Part shown: in pieces, positions 8,040 through 15,930 of the stretch
How the letters are laid out: the number at the start of each line of letters is the position of its first letter
Position numbering within the stretch: position 1 is the first letter of the stretch
Made by a program: the position numbers and the translations under genes
Origin: Pelomonas aquatica
GTDB lineage: Bacteria; Pseudomonadota; Gammaproteobacteria; Burkholderiales; Burkholderiaceae_C
Assembly (NCBI RefSeq): GCF_026712205.1
Contig: NZ_JAPPUW010000002.1
Coordinates: forward strand, 62,001-126,000
DNA: 64,000 bases
Direction of reading: 5' to 3'
The notes under the pieces: model-generated
Seen by the model: only the letters and a program-made list of their open reading frames with translations
What the model was told of the DNA's origin: nothing
Databases searched by the model: none

Positions 8040-8134
8040 ACCTATTGAATCAATCAATATTTGTGCTGTACTATGCTCGTCATTCAACAAATGTTGGCAA
8101 TCCTGCGCAGTGATTAGTACCAGGAGCAAGAGAT
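8040..8134. promoter_or_regulatory. Divergent repressor/early-operon control region
   Basis: This 95-base, AT-rich gap separates the leftward repressor from the rightward early genes. A rightward promoter is suggested by TTGAAT at 8045-8050 and TACTAT at 8069-8074, 18 bases apart. Its -35 lies inside an inverted repeat (ATTGA at 8044-8048, TCAAT at 8054-8058). A second near-palindrome, CAACAAATGTTG, lies at 8085-8096 just downstream of the -10. Both dyads are candidate operators for the CI-like repressor and the gp16-like regulator. Binding is inferred. Confidence 0.6.
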
Positions 8135-8392
8135 ATGAATTCTGACGCAAACAGGACCGGAATGGACAAGAACAAGCTCGCAAAAGTTCGGGATGGCTTT
8201 CGCCTGCATGGCGTATCCGTATCCGGCTGGGCCAAGGCCAACAACCTGAGCGCGCCGCTGGTCCATCGCATCCTGTCTGGCCGCGCCAAGTGCGTGCGCG
8301 GCGAATCCCACCGTGCGGCGGTGCTGCTCGGCCTCAAGGCCGGCAAGGCCGCCGACCCCTCCTCCTTCGATCCGAGCGCAGCACTTCGCTGA
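8135..8392 (+). CDS. BcepMu gp16-family phage DNA-binding regulator
   Basis: An 85-residue protein whose core (VRDGFRLHGVSVSGWAKANN, then HRILSGRAKCVRGESHRAAV and LLGLKAG) matches the BcepMu gp16 family: small HTH proteins in the early region of transposable phages, functionally comparable to Mu Ner. The helix-turn-helix spans roughly residues 26-50. First gene of the early operon, directly behind the divergent control region, so it probably tunes early and repressor promoters. The start follows a purine-rich SD (AGGAGCAAGAGAT). Confidence 0.8.
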   Translation: MNSDANRTGMDKNKLAKVRDGFRLHGVSVSGWAKANNLSAPLVHRILSGRAKCVRGESHRAAVLLGLKAGKAADPSSFDPSAALR

Positions 8393-8403
8393 AGGGGTAG
8401 GTC

Positions 8404-8694
8404 ATGGGAAAGACCTTCGACCCGGCCGATTCGCGCCAGGGGACGCCAGCCGCCGCGCTTGCGGCAGCCATTGATAAGTTCGTGGCCGAGCAAGGCCTGA
8501 ACCGGGACTTGATCACTCGCGCTGTCGCCGCAGCCATCAACGGCCTGGCGCGCGATGCGGGTCGCATTGGCGGCGCAGAGATCGCTCGCGTCGCCGTCTG
8601 CCTGTATGACTTGGCGCACGCAGCGCCACAGACGCCCTTTGACGAGGTGGCGCGGATCGGACTCGACCTCTATTCCTCGGGGAGGCGCCTGTGA
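8404..8694 (+). CDS. Small early phage protein, unknown function
   Basis: A 96-residue, mostly helical protein with no motif I recognise. It lies 11 bases after the gp16-like gene with a good SD (GAAGGGGTAGGTC), and its TGA overlaps the GTG start of the transposase gene (GTGA). It is therefore part of the transposition operon, where small proteins of this size often act as regulators or transposition accessories. The C-terminus (FDEVARIGLDLYSSGRR) suggests an amphipathic helix. Confidence 0.6.
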   Translation: MGKTFDPADSRQGTPAAALAAAIDKFVAEQGLNRDLITRAVAAAINGLARDAGRIGGAEIARVAVCLYDLAHAAPQTPFDEVARIGLDLYSSGRRL

Positions 8695-11051
8695 GCGCCG
8701 CCCGCGTCACCGCCGCGCAGCTGGCCGGCCTGCCCGACATGCCCGCCGACAAGAGCGGCGTGATCCGCCGCGCCACGGCTGCCGGCTGGACCTTCGACGA
8801 GGAGCCCGGCCGCGGCGGCAAGCGCCGGCTGTACCACGTGGACCAGCTGCCCGCCGCCACGCGGGCCGCGCTGGCCTGGCACCAGAACAAGGTGGTGGTG
8901 GCCGGCACCGTGCCGGACGCCGCCGCCAAGCGCGAGCAGCACCAGGCGGCGCAGGCCGGCCAGGTGGAGGGCGCGCGCCTGGCGCTGCGCGGCGGGCTGG
9001 AGAAGGCCGCCGCCGGTGCACGGCAACAGACCAGCCTGCGCCAGGCCGCCACGCTGGCCCCGGCCGCGCAGGCGCGCATGGACTCGCGCCTGGCCGTGGT
9101 GCGGGCCTTCGAGGCCTATGCCTCGGCCTGCGGGCTGCCGGTGCACCAGGCGCGCATTGCGTTCGCGCTCAGCTACAACGACGGCGGCATTGAGGTGCCC
9201 GAGCTGGTACGCACGGAAGTGCCCCGCACCAGCGACAGCTCTATCGAGCGCTGGCAGGCCGCGCTGCGCAAGGGCGGCATCACGGCGCTGGCCGGCGCCT
9301 ACGGCAACCGGGCCGGCAGCGGCTGCATCGACACGCAGCCGGCGCTGCAGGAGTTCGTGAAGGCGATGCTGGTGCAACACCCGCACGCCCGCGCCGGCCA
9401 GGTGATGCAGGGCCTGCGCGCACGCTTCACCGGCCCCCATGCCGTGATGGCGCAGGGCCTGGAGCTGCCCAGCCTGCGCACGCTGGAGCGCTGGATCGGT
9501 GCCTGGCGCGAGGCCAATGCCGAGGTGCTGCTGGCGCTGACGAACCCGGACGCGTGGAAGAACCAGCGCATGGCGGCCTTCGGTTCGGCCAGCGACGGCA
9601 TCACCGAGCTGAACCAGCTCTGGGAGCTGGACAGCACGCCGGGCGACCTGCTGCTGGCCGACGGCAAGCGCTACACCATCATCGGCGGCATCGACGTGGG
9701 CACGCGCTGGATGCGCCTGGTGGTGGCGCCCACCAGCAAGGCCACGGCCGTGGCGGCCCTGGTGCGCCGCATGCTGCTGGACATGGGCGTGCCGCGCCAG
9801 GTCAAGACCGACAACGGCGCCGACTACGCCAGCCTGCACATCCGCCGCGTGTTTGCCGCTTTGAGCGAGCCGGGCGAGGACATGCAGCAGTTCTGCCCGC
9901 CCTTCCAGCCCTGGCACAAGCCGCACATCGAGCGCGGGCTGGGCACGTTCAGCCACGACCTGGTGGAGCTGTGCGGCGGCTACATCGGACACAACGTGGC
10001 CGACCGCAGCGCCATCGAGGCGCGCAAGAGCTTTGCCGACCGCCTGATGACGCGCGGCGAGACGGTGGAGCTGCGCATGACGCCGGCCGACCTGCAGGCC
10101 TTTTGCGACCGCTGGAGCGACGACGTGTACATGCACAACCCGCACGCCGGCCTGGGCGGCAAGACGCCGTTCGAGGTGGCCGCGCGCGGCTGCGCCGAGC
10201 GCCGCGTGATCGACGACGAGCACACGCTGGACATTCTGCTGGCCGAGGCGCCGGGCAACGGCGGCCGGCGCACGGTGGGCAAGAAGGGCATCCGGCTGGA
10301 CGACGCGCACTTCATCGCGCCGGAGCTGGAGGCCTGGGTGGGCCGCGAGGTGTTCGTGCGCTACGACGCCATCCACCACGACCTGGGCACCGTCTATGTG
10401 TTTGGTGGCGACGACATGGCCTTCATCTGCAAGGCCGAGGCGCCGGAGCGCACGGGCATGGACCGGCGCGAGGTGGCCATCAAGGCCAAGGCGATGCAGA
10501 CGGCCCGCGTGCAGGCCGAGCGCAAGGCGCTCAAGGCCGCCGCGAAGAAGGTGGGCACCGACCAGATCGTGGACGAGATCCTGCGCCAGCGCGCGGCCGA
10601 GGCCGGCAAGCTGGCCACGCTGGCCCCGCGCCGGGCCAGCGCCCACGAGAGCGCCGGCGTGCAGGCCGCCGCCGCAGCGGCCCAGGCGGCCACCGCGCCC
10701 ACGCGCAGCACCGCGGACATGGCCGACCTGGCCGCCGTGCAGCAGGCCCGCGCCCGCATCGAGGCCGAGGCCGTGCCCACCGGCAACGCCAACGACCTGG
10801 CCGCGCAGCGCACGGCCCGCGCCGGCGGCGTGACGACGCCCATCTTCGAGAGCCTGGCCCAGCGCGTGGACTGGCTGCTGCGCCAGGCCCGCGTGCGCGA
10901 GCTGGGCGCCGAAGAGGCGGACTGCCTGGCGCAGTTCAAGCGCGCCCAGCCGGCCAGCTACCGGCGCATTGCCGAGCTGATCGCCGAGCAGCTGGGCACA
11001 GAGCAAGAGAAAGCCCCCGACCGCGTGCAAGGCGGATCGGGGGCCGTGTAA
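8691..11051 (+). CDS. Mu-type DDE transposase (MuA homologue)
   Basis: A 786-residue transposase of the Mu/BcepMu class that would catalyse strand transfer for replicative transposition of the phage. Residues 1-65 form a winged-helix end-binding domain (TAAQLAGLPDMP, KSGVIRRATAAGW). The catalytic core shows the DDE triad: Asp314 in WELDSTPGD, Asp374 in VKTDNGADY and Glu414 in KPHIERGLGTF, with spacing like Mu's D269-D336-E392. A beta-barrel domain follows (about 500-590), then an Ala-rich helical tail, where Mu binds MuB and ClpX. It reads intact with a GTG start overlapping the previous stop, so it may still encode an active enzyme even though MuB is broken. Confidence 0.93.
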   Translation: MSAARVTAAQLAGLPDMPADKSGVIRRATAAGWTFDEEPGRGGKRRLYHVDQLPAATRAALAWHQNKVVVAGTVPDAAAKREQHQAAQAGQVEGARLALRGGLEKAAAGARQQTSLRQAATLAPAAQARMDSRLAVVRAFEAYASACGLPVHQARIAFALSYNDGGIEVPELVRTEVPRTSDSSIERWQAALRKGGITALAGAYGNRAGSGCIDTQPALQEFVKAMLVQHPHARAGQVMQGLRARFTGPHAVMAQGLELPSLRTLERWIGAWREANAEVLLALTNPDAWKNQRMAAFGSASDGITELNQLWELDSTPGDLLLADGKRYTIIGGIDVGTRWMRLVVAPTSKATAVAALVRRMLLDMGVPRQVKTDNGADYASLHIRRVFAALSEPGEDMQQFCPPFQPWHKPHIERGLGTFSHDLVELCGGYIGHNVADRSAIEARKSFADRLMTRGETVELRMTPADLQAFCDRWSDDVYMHNPHAGLGGKTPFEVAARGCAERRVIDDEHTLDILLAEAPGNGGRRTVGKKGIRLDDAHFIAPELEAWVGREVFVRYDAIHHDLGTVYVFGGDDMAFICKAEAPERTGMDRREVAIKAKAMQTARVQAERKALKAAAKKVGTDQIVDEILRQRAAEAGKLATLAPRRASAHESAGVQAAAAAAQAATAPTRSTADMADLAAVQQARARIEAEAVPTGNANDLAAQRTARAGGVTTPIFESLAQRVDWLLRQARVRELGAEEADCLAQFKRAQPASYRRIAELIAEQLGTEQEKAPDRVQGGSGAV

Positions 11052-11085
11052 CCCGGCCGTGAAGGCCTTTCAAACGAGGTGAATC

Positions 11086-11298
11086 ATGAAGAACAAGCTC
11101 GCGTTGGTCAAGAACGTGGCGGCCCTGCAGATGGCCTATGAGGCCCTGGAAGGGCGCGACCTGGGCATCCCGGGCATGGCCCTGGTGTATGGCGAGACGG
11201 GCGCCGGCAAGACGACCGGCATCACCTGGCTGGTGACCCGGCCAGGCTGGATTCGTTGTTCTCGGCGGTGCAGGGTTTGGACGACGCGCGTGGGTTGA
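11086..11298 (+). pseudogene. MuB-like AAA+ target-capture ATPase, truncated by a deletion
   Basis: Residues 1-51 match the start of MuB-type ATPases of transposable phages: NVAALQMAYEALEGRDLGIP, then the Walker A motif GETGAGKT (residues 36-43) and TGITWLV. After VTR the similarity stops and the frame continues 19 residues into out-of-frame endolysin DNA before its stop at 11296-11298. MuB proteins are usually 230-310 residues, so Walker B, sensors and the DNA-binding surface are gone. The SD and ATG are intact (ACGAGGTGAATCATG). Confidence 0.85.
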
Positions 11299-11663
11299 TC
11301 GCGCAGGGTGCGGCGGCGATTGCGAACCGGGTCTATGCCGGCCGGCTGGGCAACGGGCCGGCGTCGAGCGGCGATGGCTGGCGCTTTCGTGGGTCGGGCT
11401 ATCTGCAGCTGACGGGCCGGTCGAACTACGACCAGATCGGCAGGCTGCTTGGACTCGACCTGGTCGGGCACCCGGAGTGGGTGCGCGACCCGGCCTCGGC
11501 GGCGCGCGTGGCGCTGCAGTTCTGGGACTCGCGCGGCTGCAACCAGCTGGCGGATGCCGACGACGTGCGCGGGATCACGCGGCTGATCAATGGGCCGGCG
11601 CTGGCAGGGCTGAACGAGCGGTTCGCGGCGACGGCGCGGGCGCGGGAGGTGTGGCGCACCTGA
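11244..11663 (+). pseudogene. GH19 chitinase-like endolysin, 5'-truncated remnant
   Basis: From about 11244 a second frame encodes the C-terminal ~140 residues of a GH19-type phage endolysin: RLDSLFSAVQGLDDARGLIA, VYAGRLGNGP, DGWRFRGSGYLQLTGRSNYD, and the closing RGCNQLADADDVRGITRLIN. The N-terminal helices and the general-acid Glu region typical of the family lie upstream of the joint and are lost, so no active enzyme is expected. An internal ATG at 11256 exists but would yield only this inactive piece. It abuts the MuB remnant in a different frame. Confidence 0.8.
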
Positions 11664-11781
11664 AAAAGACAGGGCGACCAGCCCAGGAGTTGCACCTCCC
11701 AGCCTGGCCGCCACTCCGCAGTGCATGCCTGCGAACTGACCAAGGCCCTGCCACCTCCCGGGAGGCGGGCGCGAGTAGAAC

Positions 11782-12591
11782 ATGGAGTTCGCATTGGCCC
11801 TTCCTTTGATCCCCTGGATGGGTGGCAAACGGCGCCTGGCCCGCCACCTTCTTCCCTTGCTCGCCGAGTGCGAGCACAGCTGCTACGTCGAGCCCTTCTG
11901 CGGCGCGGCTGCCTTGTTCTTTTTGAGAGAGCACCGGACCAAGGTGGAGGTGCTCAACGACATTCATGGGGAGCTGATCAACCTGTACCGGGTCGTGCAG
12001 CACCACCTCGACGAGTTCATGCGGCACTTCCGCTGGGCGCTGTCCAGCCGGCAGCTGTTCGAGTGGGCCAAGATGGCCGAGCCGCAGACGCTGACCGACA
12101 TCCAGCGCGCGGCGCGGTTCTTCTACCTGCAGAAGCTGGCCTTCGGCGGCAAGGTGGTGGGCCAGACGTTTGGCACCGCGACGACGGCGCCGCCCCGCCT
12201 CAACCTTCTGCGGATGGAGGAGGACTTGAGCGAGGTGCATCTGCGGCTGAACGGGGTGTTCATCGAGCGGCGACCCTGGCATGAATGCGTGCGCCAGTAC
12301 GACCGCCCGCACTCGCTGTTCTTCATGGACCCGCCCTACTGGAAGACCGCTGGCTACGGTGGCGACTTCAAGCTGCATGAGTACACGGCGGTGGCGGAGT
12401 TGATGCGGACTATGCAGGGGCGCGGCATCGTCACGGTGAACGACCACCCGGACATGCGCAAGGTCTTCGCCGGCCTGAAGATGAAGCGGGTGGGGATCAC
12501 CTACACGATCGGCGACGCCAAGAAGCGCAAGCCGACCGGCGAGCTGATCATCCAGAGTTGGGGGAAGGGGCGAGCCCTTAAAACGGCCTAG
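11782..12591 (+). CDS. Phage D12-class N6-adenine DNA methyltransferase (Dam-type)
   Basis: A 269-residue protein with the motif order of the D12/Dam class: PWMGGKRRLARHLLPLL at residues ~11-27 (motif X), YVEPFCGAAALFF (motif I, SAM binding) near 35-47, VEVLNDIHGELINLY, and FFMDPPYW (DPPY catalytic motif IV) around 180-187. It would methylate adenine N6 in a short target such as GATC. As the last phage gene before the terminal repeat array it takes the place of the DNA-modification genes that lie near the end of Mu-like genomes. It probably protects phage DNA from host restriction. The gene reads intact. Confidence 0.88.
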   Translation: MEFALALPLIPWMGGKRRLARHLLPLLAECEHSCYVEPFCGAAALFFLREHRTKVEVLNDIHGELINLYRVVQHHLDEFMRHFRWALSSRQLFEWAKMAEPQTLTDIQRAARFFYLQKLAFGGKVVGQTFGTATTAPPRLNLLRMEEDLSEVHLRLNGVFIERRPWHECVRQYDRPHSLFFMDPPYWKTAGYGGDFKLHEYTAVAELMRTMQGRGIVTVNDHPDMRKVFAGLKMKRVGITYTIGDAKKRKPTGELIIQSWGKGRALKTA

Positions 12592-13112
12592 GAGCGCGCC
12601 ACGGCGGCGGCAGTGGCCAGGCCTTGGCGGGGGCGAGATCGCGTCGCCTGGGCCGTTCTGGAGGGCCGATTCGGCCCGCGGAAGTGTTGCGACGCGTCAC
12701 AGTTCGGGGTTTTGGCCGCTCCAGGCCCCTCTATAGAGAGGGCGGCGGGTCTTTCGCAACGCTTGGCGCCACGCTTCGCAACACTTCCCGGCTCCGCCGC
12801 GCATGCCTGTCAGAATGGCGCTCAACCCGTATCCAAAGGGCGTTTACCGTCGTTTCGAGCCGCCGGGCCGGTTTTCCAGGCCCGCCATCTCCACCCCAAA
12901 CCATGCGCCGCCCGAAGTGTTGCGACCCCGCCCCCTCAAACGCCCCCTGGCCCGCGCTAAGTTGTTGTGGTTCAAAGCCTTCCCGCCCTTTCCCACTTCT
13001 TCCCGCCCGTTCCCGGTTCTCCCCTAGACCATGTGGAACATCACAGCTTGGGAGCGGCCCGGCGCTCGGCCCGCTGGAAAGCGGCACCGCCAACGTCCAC
13101 TGGGCCGCTGAC
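12592..13112. other. Prophage/host boundary region without genes
   Basis: A 520-bp stretch lies between the methyltransferase and the desaturase gene. The first ~350 bp hold the repeat array described separately, plus a small hairpin (CCCTCT at 12727-12732 with AGAGGG at 12737-12742). From about 12940 on it is C/T-rich and probably host DNA upstream of the desaturase. No convincing coding frame, tRNA or terminator is seen. The exact phage end is not fixed; the CA at 12937-12938, 11 bases outside the last repeat, is one candidate for the terminal CA of Mu-type ends. Confidence 0.5.
12680..12926. repeat. Array of four GAAGTGTTGCGA-type repeats, probable transposase-binding phage end
   Basis: The 13-mer GGAAGTGTTGCGA occurs at 12680-12692 (plus) and, inverted, at 12776-12788. 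GAAGTGTTGCGAC recurs at 12914-12926 (plus), and an 11-base copy with one mismatch lies inverted at 12754-12764. MuA-family transposases recognise several such sites in mixed orientation and spacing at each phage end. The position just beyond the last phage gene fits an end. I saw no further copies in the prophage part of the window. Confidence 0.7.
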
Positions 13113-14195
13113 ATGGCCGAGACCTTGCTGATTTACGCGCTGCCTGTGTTCCTGCTCTGCATGGCCGCCGAATGGGCCTGGGGGCGCCGGCGCGGCCGCG
13201 ACACCTATCGCCTGGCCGACACGCTGAACAGCCTCAGCCAGGGCCTGCTGAGCCAGGCCGTGGCCGCGCTCACGCCGCTGGCCCAGACCGGCCTCTACGC
13301 GGCCGTGCACGCCCGCCTGGCCCTGGTGTCGCCGACGCTCTGGCATGGCGCGCTGAGCTGGGGGCTGGCCGTGCTGATGTACGACTTCTGCGACTACTGG
13401 CTGCACCGCGTCAGCCACGAGAACTCGCTGTTCTGGGCCGCCCACGCGGTGCACCACCAGAGCGAGCATTTCAACCTCAGCACCGCGCTGCGCCAGGAGA
13501 GCCTCTACTCGGTGATGGGCGCGCCCTTCTTTCTGCCGATGGCGCTGCTGGGCGTGCCCACGGGCCAGTTCGCCGCGGCCGGCATGGCCGTGCTGCTCTA
13601 CCAGTTCTGGATCCACACCGAGCACATCGGCCGGCTGGGCTGGCTGGACCGCATGTTCTCGACCCCGTCCAACCACCGCGTGCACCACGCGGTGAACCCC
13701 GGCTACCTGGATCGCAACTACGGCGCCATCCTGGTGCTGTGGGACCGGCTCTTCGGCAGCTTCACGCCCGAGGCCGAGCCCTGCATCTACGGCACCGTGA
13801 AGCCGCTGGCGAGCTGGAACCCGCTGTGGGCCGTGGGCCAGTCCTATGCCGAGCTGGGGCGGCGCATGCGCGCCACGCCGCGCCTGGCCGACAAGCTGCG
13901 CGTGATCGTCAAGCCGCCCGGCTGGATGCCACCCGGCGCCGCAGGGGCCGAGGTGCCGGCCGAGGCCCGCCTGGCCCAGCCGCGCTTCGACCCGCCCGCG
14001 CCGCGCTGGGCCCGGCGCGCCGCCGTGGGGCTCTTCCTGGCGCTGGCGGCCGGCTGCGGCGCCTGGCTGGCCTGGTCGGACGACCTCGGCCCGCTGGCCC
14101 ACCTCGCCGCCGCCGCCGTGCTCGCCGCGGGGCTCTGGGGCGTCGGCGCGCTGCTGTCGCGTCCGGCTCGCGGGCCGGCAACGGACGGCGCATAA
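13113..14195 (+). CDS. Sterol desaturase/fatty acid hydroxylase family membrane protein
   Basis: A 360-residue integral membrane di-iron enzyme. N-terminal hydrophobic helices (residues 2-20, ~45-65, ~75-95) precede the histidine boxes: HRVSH, AVHHQSEH, a mid HTEH, and NHRVHH, which bind the two irons in the cytoplasmic face. Members hydroxylate or desaturate lipids, sterols or carotenoids; the substrate here is unknown. A C-terminal extension of ~95 residues includes two more hydrophobic stretches and an Ala/Pro-rich tail. The start at 13113 was preferred because the frame upstream enters the prophage end. It is the first host gene after the prophage, whose insertion may have separated it from its native promoter. 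Confidence 0.8.
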   Translation: MAETLLIYALPVFLLCMAAEWAWGRRRGRDTYRLADTLNSLSQGLLSQAVAALTPLAQTGLYAAVHARLALVSPTLWHGALSWGLAVLMYDFCDYWLHRVSHENSLFWAAHAVHHQSEHFNLSTALRQESLYSVMGAPFFLPMALLGVPTGQFAAAGMAVLLYQFWIHTEHIGRLGWLDRMFSTPSNHRVHHAVNPGYLDRNYGAILVLWDRLFGSFTPEAEPCIYGTVKPLASWNPLWAVGQSYAELGRRMRATPRLADKLRVIVKPPGWMPPGAAGAEVPAEARLAQPRFDPPAPRWARRAAVGLFLALAAGCGAWLAWSDDLGPLAHLAAAAVLAAGLWGVGALLSRPARGPATDGA

Positions 14196-14268
14196 GCATC
14201 GCCGCTTTCCTTCGTTCCGCGCGCCAGCGCCCTTCCCTATCGTGCAGGCCAGTCAACACCGGCCTGCC

Positions 14269-14841
14269 ATGCACATCACCAGCCTCTCCGCCAGCCCCAG
14301 CGAACGCTCCCGCTCCACGTGGCTCACGCAGTTCGCGCTGACGCGCCTGGAAGGCCGCGGCGCCCGGCACGACGAGATCCTCGTGCGCCAGCTGCCCGCC
14401 GCCGCGCTGCTCGCGGCCGACGCCCGGCAGCCCGCCATCGCCGCCGCCGTGCGCGCCGTCGAGCTGGCCGACCTCGTCATCGTCGGCACGCCCATCTACA
14501 AGGCCGCCTACAGCGGCCTGCTCAAGGTCTTCCTGGACCTGCTGCCGCCCGACGCGCTACGCGACAAGCTCGTGCTGCCGCTGGCCACCGGCGGCAGCCC
14601 CGCCCATTTCCTGGCGCTGGACTACGCCCTCAAGCCGGTGCTGTCGGCCCTGGGCGCGCGCCACGTGCTGGACGGCGTGTTCGCCACCGACGCTCAATTG
14701 CGGCGCCTTGATCTCGAAGCTGGGGCCGGCGGCTTCGTGCCCGAGGCCGACCTGGTCGCGCGCCTGGACCGCGCGCTCGCGCCGCTGGCTTCGCTGGCGC
14801 CGCGAATGCGGGCCCGGCCCGAGCCCGCGCTCAGCTGTTGA
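14269..14841 (+). CDS. ssuE: NADPH-dependent FMN reductase (SsuE)
   Basis: A 190-residue flavodoxin-fold reductase that supplies FMNH2 to the alkanesulfonate monooxygenase SsuD. The N-terminus HITSLSASPSERSRS is the FMN phosphate loop; the VIVGTPIYKAAYSGLLKVF segment is the signature of the SsuE/MsuE group, and LPLATGGSPAHFLALDYALK follows. The length matches E. coli SsuE. ATG at 14269 was chosen over an upstream GTG because the flavodoxin strand begins immediately. It opens the ssu cluster, but a strong terminator separates it from ssuA, so the two may be differentially expressed. Confidence 0.9.
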   Translation: MHITSLSASPSERSRSTWLTQFALTRLEGRGARHDEILVRQLPAAALLAADARQPAIAAAVRAVELADLVIVGTPIYKAAYSGLLKVFLDLLPPDALRDKLVLPLATGGSPAHFLALDYALKPVLSALGARHVLDGVFATDAQLRRLDLEAGAGGFVPEADLVARLDRALAPLASLAPRMRARPEPALSC

Positions 14842-14885
14842 CGCTGCCGCCCCAGCTTCCTACCGCTTGTCTCCTCGCCTCCCGA

Positions 14886-14954
14886 CCCGGGCACGGCGAT
14901 TTCATCCCGGCGCTCGTGCGCTGATCGGGTGCGCCCGAGTGCCGGGATTTTTTT
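14886..14954 (+). terminator. Intrinsic terminator with possible antiterminator in the ssuA leader
   Basis: Arms 14904-14921 and 14931-14948 pair at 16-17 of 18 positions around a 9-base loop and are followed by seven T residues (14948-14954). The ssuA SD and ATG (14968) begin within 14 bases, leaving no room for a promoter, so ssuA transcripts must pass this site. An upstream segment, CCCGGGCAC (14886-14894), can pair with GTGCCGGG (14939-14946) of the terminator's right arm, giving a mutually exclusive antiterminator. This suggests attenuation in response to sulfur supply; the sensing mechanism is unknown. Confidence 0.65.
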
Positions 14955-14967
14955 GCAAGGACAACCC

Positions 14968-15930
14968 ATGCCCTTCCGCTCCCTGCTCCGCTGGACCGCG
15001 CTGCCGCTGCTGGTGGTCTTCAGCCTCCATGCCGGCGCCCAGACCAACACGCTGCGCATCGGCTTCCAGAAGGCCGCCAGCCTGCTGACGCTGCAGAAAT
15101 CCAGCGGCTCGCTGGAGAAGCACCTCGCGCCCCTGGGCGTCGCCGTCAAATGGGTCGAATTCCCGGCCGGCCCGCAACTGCTCGAAGGCCTCAACGTCGG
15201 CGCCGTCGACGTCGGCTTCGTCGGCGAGGCGCCGCCCATCTTTGCGCAGGCCGCCGGCGCCAAGTTCGTCTACATCGGCTTCGACCCCGCCGCGCCCGAG
15301 GCCGAGGCCCTCGTCGTGCCCCGGGACTCGGCCATCAGGTCCCTCGCCGACCTCAAAGGCAAAAAGATCGCGCTGAACAAGGGCAGCAATGTCCACTACC
15401 TGCTCGTCAAGGCACTGGAGAAGCAGGGCCTGAAGTACGCCGACATCCAGCCCGTCTTCCTGCCGCCGGCCGACGCGCGCGCGGCCTTCGAGCGCGGCGC
15501 GGTGGACGCCTGGGTGATCTGGGACCCCTTCCTCGCCGCCGTCGAGAAGCAGAGCGGCGCACGCGTGCTGCTGGACGGCCGCGGCATCGTCAACAACTAT
15601 GCCTACTACCTGGCCGAGCGCGGCTACGCCCAGCAGAACCCCAAGGTCATCCAGGCGCTGTTCGACGACAGTCAGGCCCAGGCGGCCTACCTGAAGGCCA
15701 ACACCAAGGCTGCTGCGGCCGTCATCGCGCCGCTGCAGGGGCTGGAGCCCGAGGTCGTCGAGAAGAGCCTGACGCGCTACCAGTACGGCGTGAAGCCGCT
15801 CACCGCCGCCGTCGCCGCCGAGCAGCAGAAGATCGCCGACGCCTTCCACGCCCTCGGGCTGATCCCCAGGCCCATCCGCGTGGCCGATGCGCTGCCGGGC
15901 AGCGCCACCGTTGCGGAGGCCGCGCGATGA
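14968..15930 (+). CDS. ssuA: Aliphatic sulfonate ABC transporter periplasmic binding protein (SsuA), first copy
   Basis: A 320-residue secreted protein that captures alkanesulfonates for the SsuBC importer. A Sec signal peptide (residues ~1-23, [11 protein letters not shown] then Gln) precedes [13 protein letters not shown], the typical start of the mature SsuA fold. [36 protein letters not shown] and [15 protein letters not shown] are family signatures of the binding cleft. The ATG follows the terminator in the leader; its TGA overlaps the next ssuA (ATGA). Confidence 0.88.
   Translation: MPFRSLLRWTALPLLVVFSLHAGAQTNTLRIGFQKAASLLTLQKSSGSLEKHLAPLGVAVKWVEFPAGPQLLEGLNVGAVDVGFVGEAPPIFAQAAGAKFVYIGFDPAAPEAEALVVPRDSAIRSLADLKGKKIALNKGSNVHYLLVKALEKQGLKYADIQPVFLPPADARAAFERGAVDAWVIWDPFLAAVEKQSGARVLLDGRGIVNNYAYYLAERGYAQQNPKVIQALFDDSQAQAAYLKANTKAAAAVIAPLQGLEPEVVEKSLTRYQYGVKPLTAAVAAEQQKIADAFHALGLIPRPIRVADALPGSATVAEAAR

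Noticed and set aside
8670-11030. Leftward 786-codon frame opposite the transposase
   Set aside because: Mirror shadow of a gene with a complete DDE triad; no SD or domain.
11782-12591. Methyltransferase as part of a restriction-modification system
   Set aside because: No restriction gene is adjacent; position inside the prophage fits a phage orphan methylase.
12624-13112. N-terminal extension of the desaturase frame into the repeat array
   Set aside because: It crosses the presumed phage end and encodes no recognisable sequence; the hydrophobic N-terminus starts at 13113.
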